Shown: positions 37,539 to 46,807, counted from the stretch's first letter. The stretch is DNA of 64,000 nucleotides from Amycolatopsis thermoflava N1165 (GCF_000473265.1 NZ_KI421511.1:3881560-3945559); one strand, 5' to 3'. A program made the numbers and translations. Notes: a model not told the origin generated them from the letters alone.

Positions 37539-38437
37539 GCCGGCCAGCCGCCCAGCACACGCACCTCGCCGTCGCGCGCGACCAGCCGGGCGGGCAACCG
37601 AAGGTCGCGCAGCCAGCCGAAGGCGTCGACGCCGCGGACGAGCGCCGCCGTGGTGCAGGTATTCGCGTCGACGCAGCGGTCGGCGACCACCGTGACACTG
37701 CGCCAGATCCGCTCGACCGGCTGGCAGGTGCGCGGGTCGAGGACGTGGTGCAGCAGCCGCCCGCCACGCAACCAGCTGCGGCTGCGCGTGCTGGACGTTG
37801 CCATCGCCGCGCCGGACGGCAGCACCACCGTGCACGCCGGGTCGTCCGGTTGGTCCTGCACGTGGATGCGCCACCCGCCGGGCGGTGCGGCGCCCGCGGT
37901 CGCCAGGTCGCCGCCCAGTTCGACGAGCACGCCGGTGCCGAGCCGGCCCGCCGCGTGCCGCGCGGCGCGGTCGGCGGCCAGCGCCTTCGCGGTCGCACCC
38001 AGGTCGACGCGGACACCGGGCGGGATGAACAACCGCCGTCCCGCCAACCGGATCCGTTGCCAGCCGGGCGCGGGCCGCACCTGCACCGGCACAGCCGGAC
38101 CTTCCGCGGGCAACGGCAGCGAGCGGTCGTAGCCGAGCTGCGCGAGCGCCTCGCCGAGCGTCGGGTCGACGTCACCACCGGTGCGCCTGGCGGCCTCCAG
38201 CGCGGCGCCCATCAGCTCGGCCAGCAGCTCGCCGACCTCGACCTCCTCCCCCGCCGCCTCGACCGCGGCCAGTTCGGACGGCCGGAACCGGCTGCACGCC
38301 CGCTCGACCTCGCCGAGTTCGGACTCGACGACGAACCGGGCCTCGGCCAGCGCGGCCGGGTCGGTGACGACCACCCGCGCCGTCGTGCTCCACACCGGCC
38401 ACTCGGCCACCGTCGCGTCGTCGACCAGTGTCATCAC
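37535..38437 (-). CDS. apbE: FAD:protein FMN transferase (ApbE)
   Basis: A 300-residue enzyme that moves FMN from FAD to a Thr or Ser of an extracytoplasmic protein. GGDVDPTLGEAL, VDLGATAKALAAD, ELGGDLAT, HHVLDPRTCQPV and the metal region CVDANTCTTAALV match the family in order. No signal peptide is seen, so this copy acts inside, or its partner is modified before export. The GTG at 38437 overlaps the upstream stop as GTGA; an ATG at 38434 is equivalent. Its substrate is probably encoded in the same operon. Confidence 0.88.
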   Translation of the reverse strand: MMTLVDDATVAEWPVWSTTARVVVTDPAALAEARFVVESELGEVERACSRFRPSELAAVEAAGEEVEVGELLAELMGAALEAARRTGGDVDPTLGEALAQLGYDRSLPLPAEGPAVPVQVRPAPGWQRIRLAGRRLFIPPGVRVDLGATAKALAADRAARHAAGRLGTGVLVELGGDLATAGAAPPGGWRIHVQDQPDDPACTVVLPSGAAMATSSTRSRSWLRGGRLLHHVLDPRTCQPVERIWRSVTVVADRCVDANTCTTAALVRGVDAFGWLRDLRLPARLVARDGEVRVLGGWPA

Positions 38438-38649
38438 GAACCTCCCGACTGCGCGTGCGCCTGCCCGCTGCCCTGCGACAGGTCCCCGCCGCTGAACCCG
38501 GGCACCGTCGCGCTGTCCGAAGTGGACCCCACCGTCGCCGACGCCTCGTGCACCGTGCCCGCGACCGCGGTCACCCCGGCGACCCCGGCCACGGCCAGGC
38601 CGATCGTGAGCCAGCCTGCCCGCCGCGCACCGCTCTCCCGCGCGTCCAC
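38434..38649 (-). CDS. Small single-pass membrane protein (71 residues)
   Basis: A 71-residue protein with a basic start (ARESGARRAGW), one helix at about residues 12-31 and a Ser/Gly/Thr-rich exported tail. The tail has HEASATVGST and SDSATVPG. These loosely recall the S-G-A-T context that ApbE flavinylates but are not an exact match. The GTG start lies one base after the DUF5666-like stop, and its stop overlaps apbE. It could be the flavin-bearing partner; this is a guess from context. Confidence 0.7.
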   Translation of the reverse strand: MDARESGARRAGWLTIGLAVAGVAGVTAVAGTVHEASATVGSTSDSATVPGFSGGDLSQGSGQAHAQSGGS

Positions 38650-38650
38650 G

Positions 38651-39244
38651 TCAGTTCGACCCCGAGTCCGAGGTGCCGTCGTCGCGGCGCGGCATCACGC
38701 CCTGCTGGCCGCCGCCCGCGCCGCCCGGGCCTGCCTGGGCAGTGCCCTCGGTCAGCGTGTCGGCGGTCGCGGTGTCGCCGGACACCGACGCCACGACCGT
38801 GACGGTGTCGCCGGTGGCGATGCTGCTGAGGTCGGCGTTGTCGCCGACCGCGGTGTCGCTGTCGATCGTGTAGGTCTTGGTGTAGCCGTCGTCGCTCTTG
38901 GCGGTCAGCGACGTCGCGCTGACCTCGGTGACGGTGCCGATCTGCATCAGTTCGGTGGTGTAGCCGCCGTTGCCGTCGGCGACGACGTACTCGCCGTGCA
39001 GCGCGTTCACCATCGCGCTCGCCGAACCGCCGCCGGGCATCCCCATGCCGCCGCCCGGCCCGCCCTGGCCCATCGCCGACGAGTCGGTCGAGCCGCTCGC
39101 CGCGTAGATCGCCACGCCACCCGCGCTCGCGACGCCGACCGCGATGGCGACCGCGGCGACGGTCTTGCGCGCGGACCACTTCCGCGGCGGTTGCTGGGCG
39201 CCCCATTCCTGGGACTGCGGGGCGGTCTGCTGTTCCGTGGTCAT
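38651..39244 (-). CDS. Membrane-anchored DUF5666-like protein
   Basis: A 197-residue protein: a polar Gln-rich cytoplasmic start, a transmembrane helix at about 28-48, a Gly/Met-rich linker (about 58-74) and an exported beta-rich domain (about 80-170). The repeated pattern GTVTEVSATSLTAKSDDG resembles DUF5666/OB-like folds. A Gly-rich, Asp-rich tail follows. It is the first gene of the redox operon, divergent from the histidine kinase gene. The Met-rich linker could bind metal ions, which is speculative. Confidence 0.8.
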   Translation of the reverse strand: MTTEQQTAPQSQEWGAQQPPRKWSARKTVAAVAIAVGVASAGGVAIYAASGSTDSSAMGQGGPGGGMGMPGGGSASAMVNALHGEYVVADGNGGYTTELMQIGTVTEVSATSLTAKSDDGYTKTYTIDSDTAVGDNADLSSIATGDTVTVVASVSGDTATADTLTEGTAQAGPGGAGGGQQGVMPRRDDGTSDSGSN

Positions 39245-39400
39245 CGTGGGTTCCTCTCGCCGGTGCGTCGAGGACCAGCTTCGGCGGCTCCGCTGTGGAC
39301 CGACTGTGGGACGGGTGAAGGATTCCTGTGCCCGGGCGGACACAGCCGCCTCACAGGGACGGCACAAGCACCACACACGAACCCGACGGATCGTCGTGGC

Positions 39401-40924
39401 ATGAACCTGCCCCACCCTGCCCACCGGCGGGCCGGGACGCGACCGCGGCGCGTCCGCCCGCTGCGGACCAAGCTGATCGCGGCGCTCGTCGCGCTGCTCG
39501 CCGTCGTGTGCCTGGTGGTGGGCGTGATCAGCGAGTTCGCGCTGAGCAGGTTCCTCACCCAGCAGGTCGACACGCAGGTGCGGGACGCGGTCGAGCGGAC
39601 CCGGCACTTCGACGGGCCCGCCGGGGACGATCCGCTGCACATCCCGGGCACCGCGGAGGGCACGCTGTACGCGCAGCTGGCCGGCGGCCGGGTGCTCGAA
39701 GCGGCCACCCTCGCCCCCATCCCCGGCTCCCCGGAGAACGAGGCGCAGGCGCTGCCTGCCGCCGACGCCGCGGCCCTGCTGGCGACCCCGGTCGACGGCC
39801 ACGCCCACACGATCTCGCTGTCCGGCGGCGACTACCGGGTCATCGCGACCATCGACGACGGCGTCGTGCTGGTCCTCGGCCTGCCGATGGACCAGGCCGA
39901 GGACACCCTGCTGACCGTCGGGATCATCCTCGCCGCGGTCGCCGCGATCGCCGTGCTGGGCGCGGGGTTCGTCGGCGCGTTCGTCGTGCGCCGCACGCTG
40001 CGCCCGCTCGACCGGGTGGCCGCGGCGGCGTCCAAGGTCACCGAACTCCCGCTGGACCGCCGCGACGTCGCGTTGTCGGTGCGCGTGCCGGTCACCGACA
40101 CCGATCCGTCCACCGAGGTCGGCCAGGTCGGCTACGCGCTGAACCGGATGCTCGTGCACATCGACAACGCGCTCGACGCCCGCGCGAACAGCGAGATGCG
40201 GGTGCGCCAGTTCGTCGCCGACGCCAGCCACGAACTGCGCACCCCGCTCGCCGCGATCCGCGGGTACGCCGAGCTGACCCGGCGCAGTGGCGGCCGGGTG
40301 CCGCCGGAGATCGCGCACGCGATGAGCCGCGTCGAATCCGAGGCCGACCGCATGACGACGCTGGTCGACGACCTGCTGCTGCTCGCCCGGCTGGACGCGG
40401 GCCGCCCCCTCGACGCCGGCGAGGTCGACCTGACCCGCCTGGTCGCCGACGCCGTCGGCGACGCGCACATCACCGGGCCCGGGCACCGGTGGCGGCTCGA
40501 ACTGCCGCCCGACCCGGTCGTGGTGGCCGGCGACGCGCAGCGCCTGCACCAGGTGCTCGGCAACCTGCTCGCCAACGGCCGCACGCACACCCCGCCCGGC
40601 ACGACGGTGACCACGCGGCTGAGCGTGTCGGCGGACGGCAGCGCGGTCCTGACCGTCACCGACGACGGCCCCGGTATCGCGCCCGCCCTGCTGCCGCACG
40701 TCTTCGAACGCTTCGCGCGCGGCGACTCGTCACGCTCCCGCGCGGCAGGCAGCACCGGTCTCGGCATGGCCATCGTCGCCGCGGTGGTGCACGCGCACCA
40801 CGGCACGGTCGGCGTGCACAGCAGACCCGGCCGCACCGAGTTCGAGGTGCGGCTGCCGCGCACAGGTTCCACACAGGAACGCCACAACGACGGCCAAGCT
40901 CGCGCGGTCACAGTGACCTCATGA
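39401..40924 (+). CDS. Sensor histidine kinase
   Basis: A 507-residue membrane kinase. Helices at about 25-45 and 172-196 flank an extracellular sensor, and a HAMP segment follows. The HisKA box is DASHELRTPLAAIRGYAEL. The ATPase has the N box NLLANGRTHTPPGT, DDGPGIAP, FERFARGD and GSTGLGMAIVAAVV. No response regulator gene is adjacent or elsewhere in the window, which is unusual for this OmpR-partner type. Its stop overlaps the following glycosyltransferase start as ATGA, so the kinase is read with the glycan genes. Confidence 0.93.
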   Translation: MNLPHPAHRRAGTRPRRVRPLRTKLIAALVALLAVVCLVVGVISEFALSRFLTQQVDTQVRDAVERTRHFDGPAGDDPLHIPGTAEGTLYAQLAGGRVLEAATLAPIPGSPENEAQALPAADAAALLATPVDGHAHTISLSGGDYRVIATIDDGVVLVLGLPMDQAEDTLLTVGIILAAVAAIAVLGAGFVGAFVVRRTLRPLDRVAAAASKVTELPLDRRDVALSVRVPVTDTDPSTEVGQVGYALNRMLVHIDNALDARANSEMRVRQFVADASHELRTPLAAIRGYAELTRRSGGRVPPEIAHAMSRVESEADRMTTLVDDLLLLARLDAGRPLDAGEVDLTRLVADAVGDAHITGPGHRWRLELPPDPVVVAGDAQRLHQVLGNLLANGRTHTPPGTTVTTRLSVSADGSAVLTVTDDGPGIAPALLPHVFERFARGDSSRSRAAGSTGLGMAIVAAVVHAHHGTVGVHSRPGRTEFEVRLPRTGSTQERHNDGQARAVTVTS

Positions 40925-42798
40925 CGGCCCTCGCCGAGCGCGGCTCCGCACCCTCGACCCCCGAACCCGCCGATCCGCACCCGCCCGGTCCGGGTTGGGT
41001 GCGCCCGGCGCTGGGCGGGCTGCTGATCGCCACCGCGGTGCTCTACCTGTGGGGGCTGAGCGCGTCCGGCTGGGCCAACGCGTTCTACTCGGCCGCGGCG
41101 CAGGCCGGCGGGGAGAGCTGGCAGGCGTGGTTCTTCGGATCCAGCGACGCGGCGAACGCGATCACCGTCGACAAGACACCCGCCGCCCTGTGGGTGATGG
41201 GCCTGTCGGTGCGGCTGTTCGGGCTCAGCTCGTGGAGCATCCTCGTGCCGCAGGCGCTGATGGGCGTCGGCTCGGTGTGGGCGCTGTTCGCCACCGTGCG
41301 CCGGGTGTCCGGGCCGACGGCGGGTCTGCTGGCCGGGGCGGTGCTCGCGCTGACCCCGGTGGCCGCGCTGATGTTCCGCTTCGACAACCCGGACGCGCTG
41401 CTGGTCCTGCTGCTCGTGCTCGGCGCGTACTGCGTGGTGCGGGCGCTGGAAAAGGCGTCCCCGAAGTGGCTCGCGCTGGCCGGGGTCGCGGTCGGGTTCG
41501 GTTTCCTGGCGAAGATGCTGCAGGCGTTCCTGGTGCTCCCGGCGTTCGCGATCGCCTACCTGGTCGCCGCGCCCACGTCGCTGGGCAAGCGGCTGCTGCA
41601 ACTGCTCGGCGCGCTGGGCGCGGTGGTCGTCTCGGCGGGCTGGTACCTCGCGGTCGTCGAGCTGTGGCCGGCGGACTCGCGGCCGTTCATCGGCGGGTCG
41701 CAGAGCAACAGCATCCTCGAACTGACCCTCGGCTACAACGGCGTCGGCCGGATCACCGGCGACGAGGTCGGCAGCCTCGGCGGCGCGCAGAGCAGCGGCA
41801 GCTGGGCGCGGCTGTTCGGCAGCGAGATGGCGGGCGGGATCGCCTGGCTGCTGCCCGCCGCGGCGATCGCGCTCGGCGCGCTCGCGTGGCTGACCTGGCG
41901 CGCGCCGCGCACCGACCGGACACGCGCCGCGACGATCCTGTGGGGCGGCTGGCTGGTCGTCACCGGCGGCGTGTTCAGCTTCATGAGCGGGATCATCCAC
42001 CCCTACTACACGGTCGCGCTGGCCCCGGCGGTCGCCGCGCTCGTCGGCACCGGCGCGGTCCGGTTGTGGCGGGCGCGGGCGCACCCGATCGCGTCCGGGC
42101 TGTTGTCCAGCGGTGTCGTGCTCACCGCGCTGACCGGGTACCTGTTGCTGACGCGGGAATCCACCTGGCTGCCCTGGCTGAAGTACGTGGTGCTGCTGCT
42201 CGGGCTGGCCGCCGCGGTGCTGGTCCTGGTGTCCGACCGGCTGCCGCGCTCCGGCGCCCGCGGGGTCGCGGCGCTGGCCCTGATCGCCTCGCTGCTCGGG
42301 TCCGGTGCGTACACGGTGGCGACCACGGCCACGCCGCACTCCGGCGCGATCCCCTCGGCCGGGCCGAGCAGCGGCGGCTTCGGCGGCCAGGGCGGCCCGC
42401 CCGGTGGTGGTCAACGCGGCGGGATGCGCGGCGGCGTCGGCAGCCTGCTCACCACCACGACACCGAGCGCCGAGATGACCGCGCTGCTGCAGGCCGACGC
42501 GGAGAACTACACGTGGGTCGCGGCCACCGTCGGCTCCAACCCGGCGGCGAGCTACCAGCTGGCGTCCGGCTTCCCGGTGATGGCACTCGGCGGGTTCAAC
42601 GGCACCGACCCGTCCCCGACGCCGGCGCAGTTCCAGCAGTACGTGGCGGACGGGCGGATCCACTACTTCGTCGGCGAGCCCGCCGAGATCAACAGCACCG
42701 GCGGCAGCGACGCGGCCGAGGAGATCGCCGAGTGGGTGGCCGCGAACTTCACTTCGACCACTGTGGACGGTGTGACCGTGTACGACCTGACTTCCTAG
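40921..42798 (+). CDS. ArnT/GT39-like membrane glycosyltransferase (first copy)
   Basis: A 625-residue polytopic enzyme of the GT-C fold, using polyprenyl-phosphate sugars to modify envelope molecules outside the membrane. The first loop carries ITVDKTPAALWVMGLS, with the catalytic-type Asp-Lys pair. RFDNPDALLVLLLVLGAYC follows, then about twelve helices. The C-terminal exported part has a Gly-rich linker (GGFGGQGGPPGGGQRGG) and a soluble domain ending TVYDLTS. Start by ATGA overlap with the kinase. The acceptor is unknown. Confidence 0.9.
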   Translation: MTALAERGSAPSTPEPADPHPPGPGWVRPALGGLLIATAVLYLWGLSASGWANAFYSAAAQAGGESWQAWFFGSSDAANAITVDKTPAALWVMGLSVRLFGLSSWSILVPQALMGVGSVWALFATVRRVSGPTAGLLAGAVLALTPVAALMFRFDNPDALLVLLLVLGAYCVVRALEKASPKWLALAGVAVGFGFLAKMLQAFLVLPAFAIAYLVAAPTSLGKRLLQLLGALGAVVVSAGWYLAVVELWPADSRPFIGGSQSNSILELTLGYNGVGRITGDEVGSLGGAQSSGSWARLFGSEMAGGIAWLLPAAAIALGALAWLTWRAPRTDRTRAATILWGGWLVVTGGVFSFMSGIIHPYYTVALAPAVAALVGTGAVRLWRARAHPIASGLLSSGVVLTALTGYLLLTRESTWLPWLKYVVLLLGLAAAVLVLVSDRLPRSGARGVAALALIASLLGSGAYTVATTATPHSGAIPSAGPSSGGFGGQGGPPGGGQRGGMRGGVGSLLTTTTPSAEMTALLQADAENYTWVAATVGSNPAASYQLASGFPVMALGGFNGTDPSPTPAQFQQYVADGRIHYFVGEPAEINSTGGSDAAEEIAEWVAANFTSTTVDGVTVYDLTS

Positions 42799-42853
42799 TC
42801 GCCACAAGGCTTCTTCAAAGTCCCGGCACAGCACGCGCCGCGACCGTGGAGGC

Positions 42854-44092
42854 ATGACAGTCACGATCCCCGCGACCGGCCCCGGCACGACCCGCATCGA
42901 CACCCGGACAGCCGACCCGGTCCTCGATGTCGTCATCCCGGTCTACAACGAGGAAACCGACCTGGAGCCGTGCATCCGCCGGCTGCACGCCCACCTGACC
43001 ACCTCCCTCCCCTACCGCTTCCGCATCACCGTCGCCGACAACGCGAGCACCGACACCACCCTGCAGGTGGCCGAGCGCCTCGCCCGCGAGTTCGCCGAGG
43101 TCGAGGTGCGCCACCTGGACCTCAAGGGCCGCGGGCGGGCGCTGAACGCCGTGTGGTCCACTTCGGACGCACCGGTCGTCGCCTACATGGACGTCGACCT
43201 GTCGACCGACCTGGCCGCGCTCGCGCCGCTGGTCGCCCCGCTGATCTCCGGGCACTCGGACGTCGCGATCGGCTCGCGGCTGGCCCGCGGCGCGCGCGTG
43301 GTGCGCGGCCCCAAGCGCGAGTTCATCTCCCGCTGCTACAACCTGATCCTGCGCGGCGCGCTCGCCGCGAAGTTCACCGACGCGCAGTGCGGCTTCAAGG
43401 CGATCCGGTCCGACGTCGCCCGGCAGCTGCTGCCGCTGGTCGAGGACACCGGCTGGTTCTTCGACACCGAGCTGCTGGTGCTCGCCGAGCGCGCCGGGCT
43501 GCGCATCCACGAGGTGCCGGTGGACTGGGTGGACGACCCGGACTCCTCGGTCGACATCGTCGCGACGGCGACCGCCGACCTCAAGGGCGTGGCCCGCATG
43601 CTGCGGGCGTTCGCGAAGGGCACGCTGCCGATCAGCGACCTGCGCGCGCAGCTGGGCCGCCACCCGATCGGCGTGTCGGCGCTCGGGGTGCCGCCGCGGC
43701 TGGCCACACAGCTGGTCCGCTTCGCCGCGATCGGCGCCGGCAGCACGCTCGCCTACCTGGTGCTGTTCCTGCTGCTGCGCCTCGGCATGGGCCCGCAGCT
43801 CGCCAACTTCCTGGCGCTCGGGGTCACCGCCGTCGCCAACACCGCCGCCAACCGCCGGTTCACCTTCGGCGTGCGCGGCGCGAAGGGCGCGGGGCGGCAC
43901 CAGTTCGAAGGCCTGATCGTGTTCGGGCTCGGGCTCGTCCTGACCAGCGGCTCGCTCGCGCTGCTGACCGGGCTCACCGCGCCCGGGCTCGCGCTCGAAC
44001 TGACCGTCCTGGTGCTGGCGAACCTCGCCGCCACCGTCCTCCGGTTCGTCCTGCTGCGCGGCTGGGTGTTCCACCCGCGCCGGCAGAGCTGA
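42854..44092 (+). CDS. GT2 glycosyltransferase fused to GtrA domain
   Basis: A 412-residue fusion. Residues about 20-250 form a GT2 dolichol-phosphate-mannose-synthase-like domain: VVIPVYNEE, ADNASTD, YMDVDLSTD (DxD) and SRLARGA. Residues about 275-405 form a GtrA-type four-helix membrane domain (LVRFAAIGAGSTLAYL, NRRFTFG). It likely makes a polyprenyl-phosphate sugar and flips it for the two neighbouring GT39-like enzymes. It lies 55 bases after the first and 26 bases before the second. Confidence 0.92.
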   Translation: MTVTIPATGPGTTRIDTRTADPVLDVVIPVYNEETDLEPCIRRLHAHLTTSLPYRFRITVADNASTDTTLQVAERLAREFAEVEVRHLDLKGRGRALNAVWSTSDAPVVAYMDVDLSTDLAALAPLVAPLISGHSDVAIGSRLARGARVVRGPKREFISRCYNLILRGALAAKFTDAQCGFKAIRSDVARQLLPLVEDTGWFFDTELLVLAERAGLRIHEVPVDWVDDPDSSVDIVATATADLKGVARMLRAFAKGTLPISDLRAQLGRHPIGVSALGVPPRLATQLVRFAAIGAGSTLAYLVLFLLLRLGMGPQLANFLALGVTAVANTAANRRFTFGVRGAKGAGRHQFEGLIVFGLGLVLTSGSLALLTGLTAPGLALELTVLVLANLAATVLRFVLLRGWVFHPRRQS

Positions 44093-44118
44093 CTCCTCCG
44101 AGAGAAAAGAGATCCGAG

Positions 44119-45990
44119 ATGACCAGCGTCCTGACCGAGCCGGCCCGCACCGGGCCGCGGCACCGGGCCGAGGAGCCCGCCGGCTCCCCGCCCGGCGGCC
44201 GGATGCGCCGGCTCCTGCGCGGGCCGTCGAACCAGCCCGCCTGGGTGCGGCCCGCGGTGCTCGCGCTGCTGGCCGCGACCGCGGTGCTCTACCTGTGGAA
44301 CCTGACCGCATCCGGCTACGGCAACAGCTTCTACGCCGCCGCGGTCCAGGCCGGCACCCAGGACCTGAAGGCCTGGCTGTTCGGCTCGCTGGACTCCGGC
44401 AACTCGATCACCGTCGACAAACCGCCCGCCGCGCTGTGGGTCGCGGTGGCGTTCGCGCGGATCTTCGGCTTCTCCAGCTTCACTGTCCTGGCGCCGCAGG
44501 CGCTGATGGGGGTCGCCTCGGTCGGGCTGCTGTACGCGACCGTGAAGCGCACGTCCGGACCCGTCGTCGGGTTGTTCGCGGGCGCCGTGTTCGCGCTCAC
44601 CCCGGTGGCCGTGCTGATGTTCCGGTTCAACAACCCGGACGCGCTGCTGGTGCTGCTGCTCGTCGCGGGCGCGTACGGCACGGTGCGCGCCACCGAGAAG
44701 GCAAGCGGCAAGTGGCTGGCGCTCGCCGGTGTCGCGATCGGGTTCGCGTTCCTGACCAAGATGATGCAGGCGTTCCTGGTGCTGCCGGCGTTCGCGCTGG
44801 TGTACCTGGTGGCCGCGCCGGCCTCGCTGCGGCGTCGCCTGCTGCACCTGCTCGGCGCGCTCGTCGCCGTCGTCGTGTCGGCCGGGTGGTACGTCGCGCT
44901 GGTGGAGATCTGGCCCGCGTCTTCGCGGCCCTACATCGGCGGTTCGACGACCAACAGCCTGCTGGAGCTGGCGCTCGGCTACAACGGCCTGGGCCGGATC
45001 TTCGGCGGCGACGGCAACCTGGGCGGGGGCGGCGGCACCGGGTTCGGCGGCAGCACCGGCGTGTTCCGGATGTTCAACTCCGCCTTCGGCGCCGAGATCT
45101 CCTGGCTGCTGCCCGCCGCGGCGCTCGGCCTGGTCGCTGGGCTGTGGTTCACCCGCCGCGCGCCGCGCACGGACAAGACCCGGCTGTCGCTGCTGCTGTG
45201 GGGCGGTTGGCTGGTCGTGACCGCGGGCGTGTTCAGCTTCATGAGCGGCACCGTCCACCCGTACTACTCGGTGGCGCTCGCCCCGGCGATCGCCGCGCTG
45301 GTCGCGATCGCGGGCAGGGCGCTGTGGCAGGGCCGGGCGAACTTCGCCGCCCGCGCGGTGCTGGCCGGCCTGGTCGCGGTGACCGCGGTGTGGGACTACA
45401 TCCTGCTCGCCCGCACCCCGGACTACCTGCCATGGCTGAAGTTCGTGGTCGCCGCGCTCGGGCTGCTCGTGTCGACCGGGCTGCTGGCCGGGGTCACCCA
45501 GTTCCGGCGGATCGGCGCCGTGCTGGTCACCGCCGCGGTGCTGGTCTTCGGGCTCGGCGGCGCGGCCTACGGAGTGACCACCGCGAGCGTCGCGCACAAC
45601 GGCTCGACCCCGGCGTCCGGCCCGGGCACCAGCGCGATGGGCGGCATGGGCCCGGGCAGGGAGTCGTCCTCGGCGGAACTGGCGACGCTGCTGTCGCAGA
45701 CCACGACCAAGTGGGCGGCGGCGGTCAGCGGGTCGCAGCAGGCCGCGAGCCTGGAACTGGCCACCGGCAAGGCCGTCATCGCGATCGGCGGCTGGGACGG
45801 CAGCGACGCGTCGCCGACGCTGGAGCAGTTCCAGGCCTACGTCGCGGCCGGCGAGATCAAGTACTACATCGCCGACGGGCAGGGCATGCGCGGCTCCGGT
45901 GAGACGTCGTCCAGCGAGATCCAGGCGTGGGTCGAGGCCAATTTCACGGCCACGACGATCGGGGGCACCACGGTGTACGTGCTGAGCTGA
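44119..45990 (+). CDS. ArnT/GT39-like membrane glycosyltransferase (second copy)
   Basis: A 623-residue paralogue of the enzyme at 40.9 kb, same topology and blocks: ITVDKPPAALWVAVAFA, RFNNPDALLVLLLVAGAY, SFMSGTVHPYYSVALAP. It ends in a soluble exported domain finishing TTVYVLS. The two copies differ across their whole length, so the duplication is old. It presumably uses the lipid-linked sugar made by the GT2-GtrA protein and may act on a different acceptor. The ATG at 44119 follows GAGAAAAGAG. Confidence 0.9.
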   Translation: MTSVLTEPARTGPRHRAEEPAGSPPGGRMRRLLRGPSNQPAWVRPAVLALLAATAVLYLWNLTASGYGNSFYAAAVQAGTQDLKAWLFGSLDSGNSITVDKPPAALWVAVAFARIFGFSSFTVLAPQALMGVASVGLLYATVKRTSGPVVGLFAGAVFALTPVAVLMFRFNNPDALLVLLLVAGAYGTVRATEKASGKWLALAGVAIGFAFLTKMMQAFLVLPAFALVYLVAAPASLRRRLLHLLGALVAVVVSAGWYVALVEIWPASSRPYIGGSTTNSLLELALGYNGLGRIFGGDGNLGGGGGTGFGGSTGVFRMFNSAFGAEISWLLPAAALGLVAGLWFTRRAPRTDKTRLSLLLWGGWLVVTAGVFSFMSGTVHPYYSVALAPAIAALVAIAGRALWQGRANFAARAVLAGLVAVTAVWDYILLARTPDYLPWLKFVVAALGLLVSTGLLAGVTQFRRIGAVLVTAAVLVFGLGGAAYGVTTASVAHNGSTPASGPGTSAMGGMGPGRESSSAELATLLSQTTTKWAAAVSGSQQAASLELATGKAVIAIGGWDGSDASPTLEQFQAYVAAGEIKYYIADGQGMRGSGETSSSEIQAWVEANFTATTIGGTTVYVLS

Positions 45991-46075
45991 CTCATAGCCC
46001 GGCTTCACGCCGATCTCAGCCTGAGCACAGGCGGGCGGTCGACAGTGGAGGTACAACAGCACGAAGGAGGCCACC

Positions 46076-46795
46076 ATGCACCGCCTCACCTCCAGCCCCG
46101 TGTGGGCCACCGCGACCGCCCGCGGCCCGCGTTCGGTGAACGCCGACGCCACCGCGGCCTACACCGACCCGAGCACCGGGGAGGTCGTGTTCGCCCTCGC
46201 CGACGGCGTGGGAGACGAGCAGAGCGCCGCGCGGGCCGCCCAGGTCGCCGTCGCCACGGCCGTCCAGGTGCCCGCGTCGCAGGGGCCGGCTGCCGCACTG
46301 GCCGCCGCGCAGCGGGCGGTCCGCGCCGAGCCGGCCGGCGACTGCGTCCTGGTGGTCGCGACGCCTGTCGATGGCGGTTACCGCGTCGGGTGGGTCGGCG
46401 ACGTGCGGGCCTACGCCTGGGACGGCGACTCGCTGCGCCAGCTGACCAGGGACCACACGCTGGCGCAGTACTTCCGCGACCGTGGCCAGGTGCCCACCCC
46501 CAGGATGGAGCACCTGGTCACGACCAGCGTGCGGACGGCGCGCCCCGAGGAGTTCGGCCACGCCGTCGCGGTCGGTCCGGCGGGGCTGCTGCTGACCAGC
46601 GACGGCGTCCACAAGGTCCTGACCCGCGCCGCGATGGCCGAACTGCTGCGCGTGCCGTCGAACAGCGCACACGCCCTGGTGGACGCCGTGCTGGCGGCGG
46701 GCGGCCACGACAACGCGACCGCGCTGATGGCCGACCTGGCGCCCGCACTGCCCGACCTGACCACCACCCCGCTGCCCACCGTCACCCCCGCCTGA
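46076..46795 (+). CDS. PP2C-type Ser/Thr protein phosphatase
   Basis: A 239-residue stand-alone phosphatase. FALADGVGDEQSA holds the first metal Asp (ADGVG), VGWVGDVRAYAW the second block, LTSDGVHKVL the third and GGHDNATALMADL the fourth (DN pair). It could oppose the Ser/Thr kinase at 60 kb, but nothing here proves that. GAAGGAGG before the ATG at 46076 is a strong ribosome site. It is followed by a YbjN gene 12 bases on. Confidence 0.9.
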   Translation: MHRLTSSPVWATATARGPRSVNADATAAYTDPSTGEVVFALADGVGDEQSAARAAQVAVATAVQVPASQGPAAALAAAQRAVRAEPAGDCVLVVATPVDGGYRVGWVGDVRAYAWDGDSLRQLTRDHTLAQYFRDRGQVPTPRMEHLVTTSVRTARPEEFGHAVAVGPAGLLLTSDGVHKVLTRAAMAELLRVPSNSAHALVDAVLAAGGHDNATALMADLAPALPDLTTTPLPTVTPA

Positions 46796-46807
46796 CAGGA
46801 TCTCCGG

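Noticed and set aside
37745..40924. A 1059-codon plus-strand frame ending in the histidine kinase
   Set aside because: The first 550 codons are antisense to the redox operon. The kinase proper begins at ATG 39401 with a normal transmembrane N-terminus.
39328..42798. A 1156-codon plus-strand frame joining a long Arg/Pro-rich segment to a glycosyltransferase
   Set aside because: The first part is the kinase gene read out of phase. The glycosyltransferase starts at ATG 40921 by overlap with the kinase stop.
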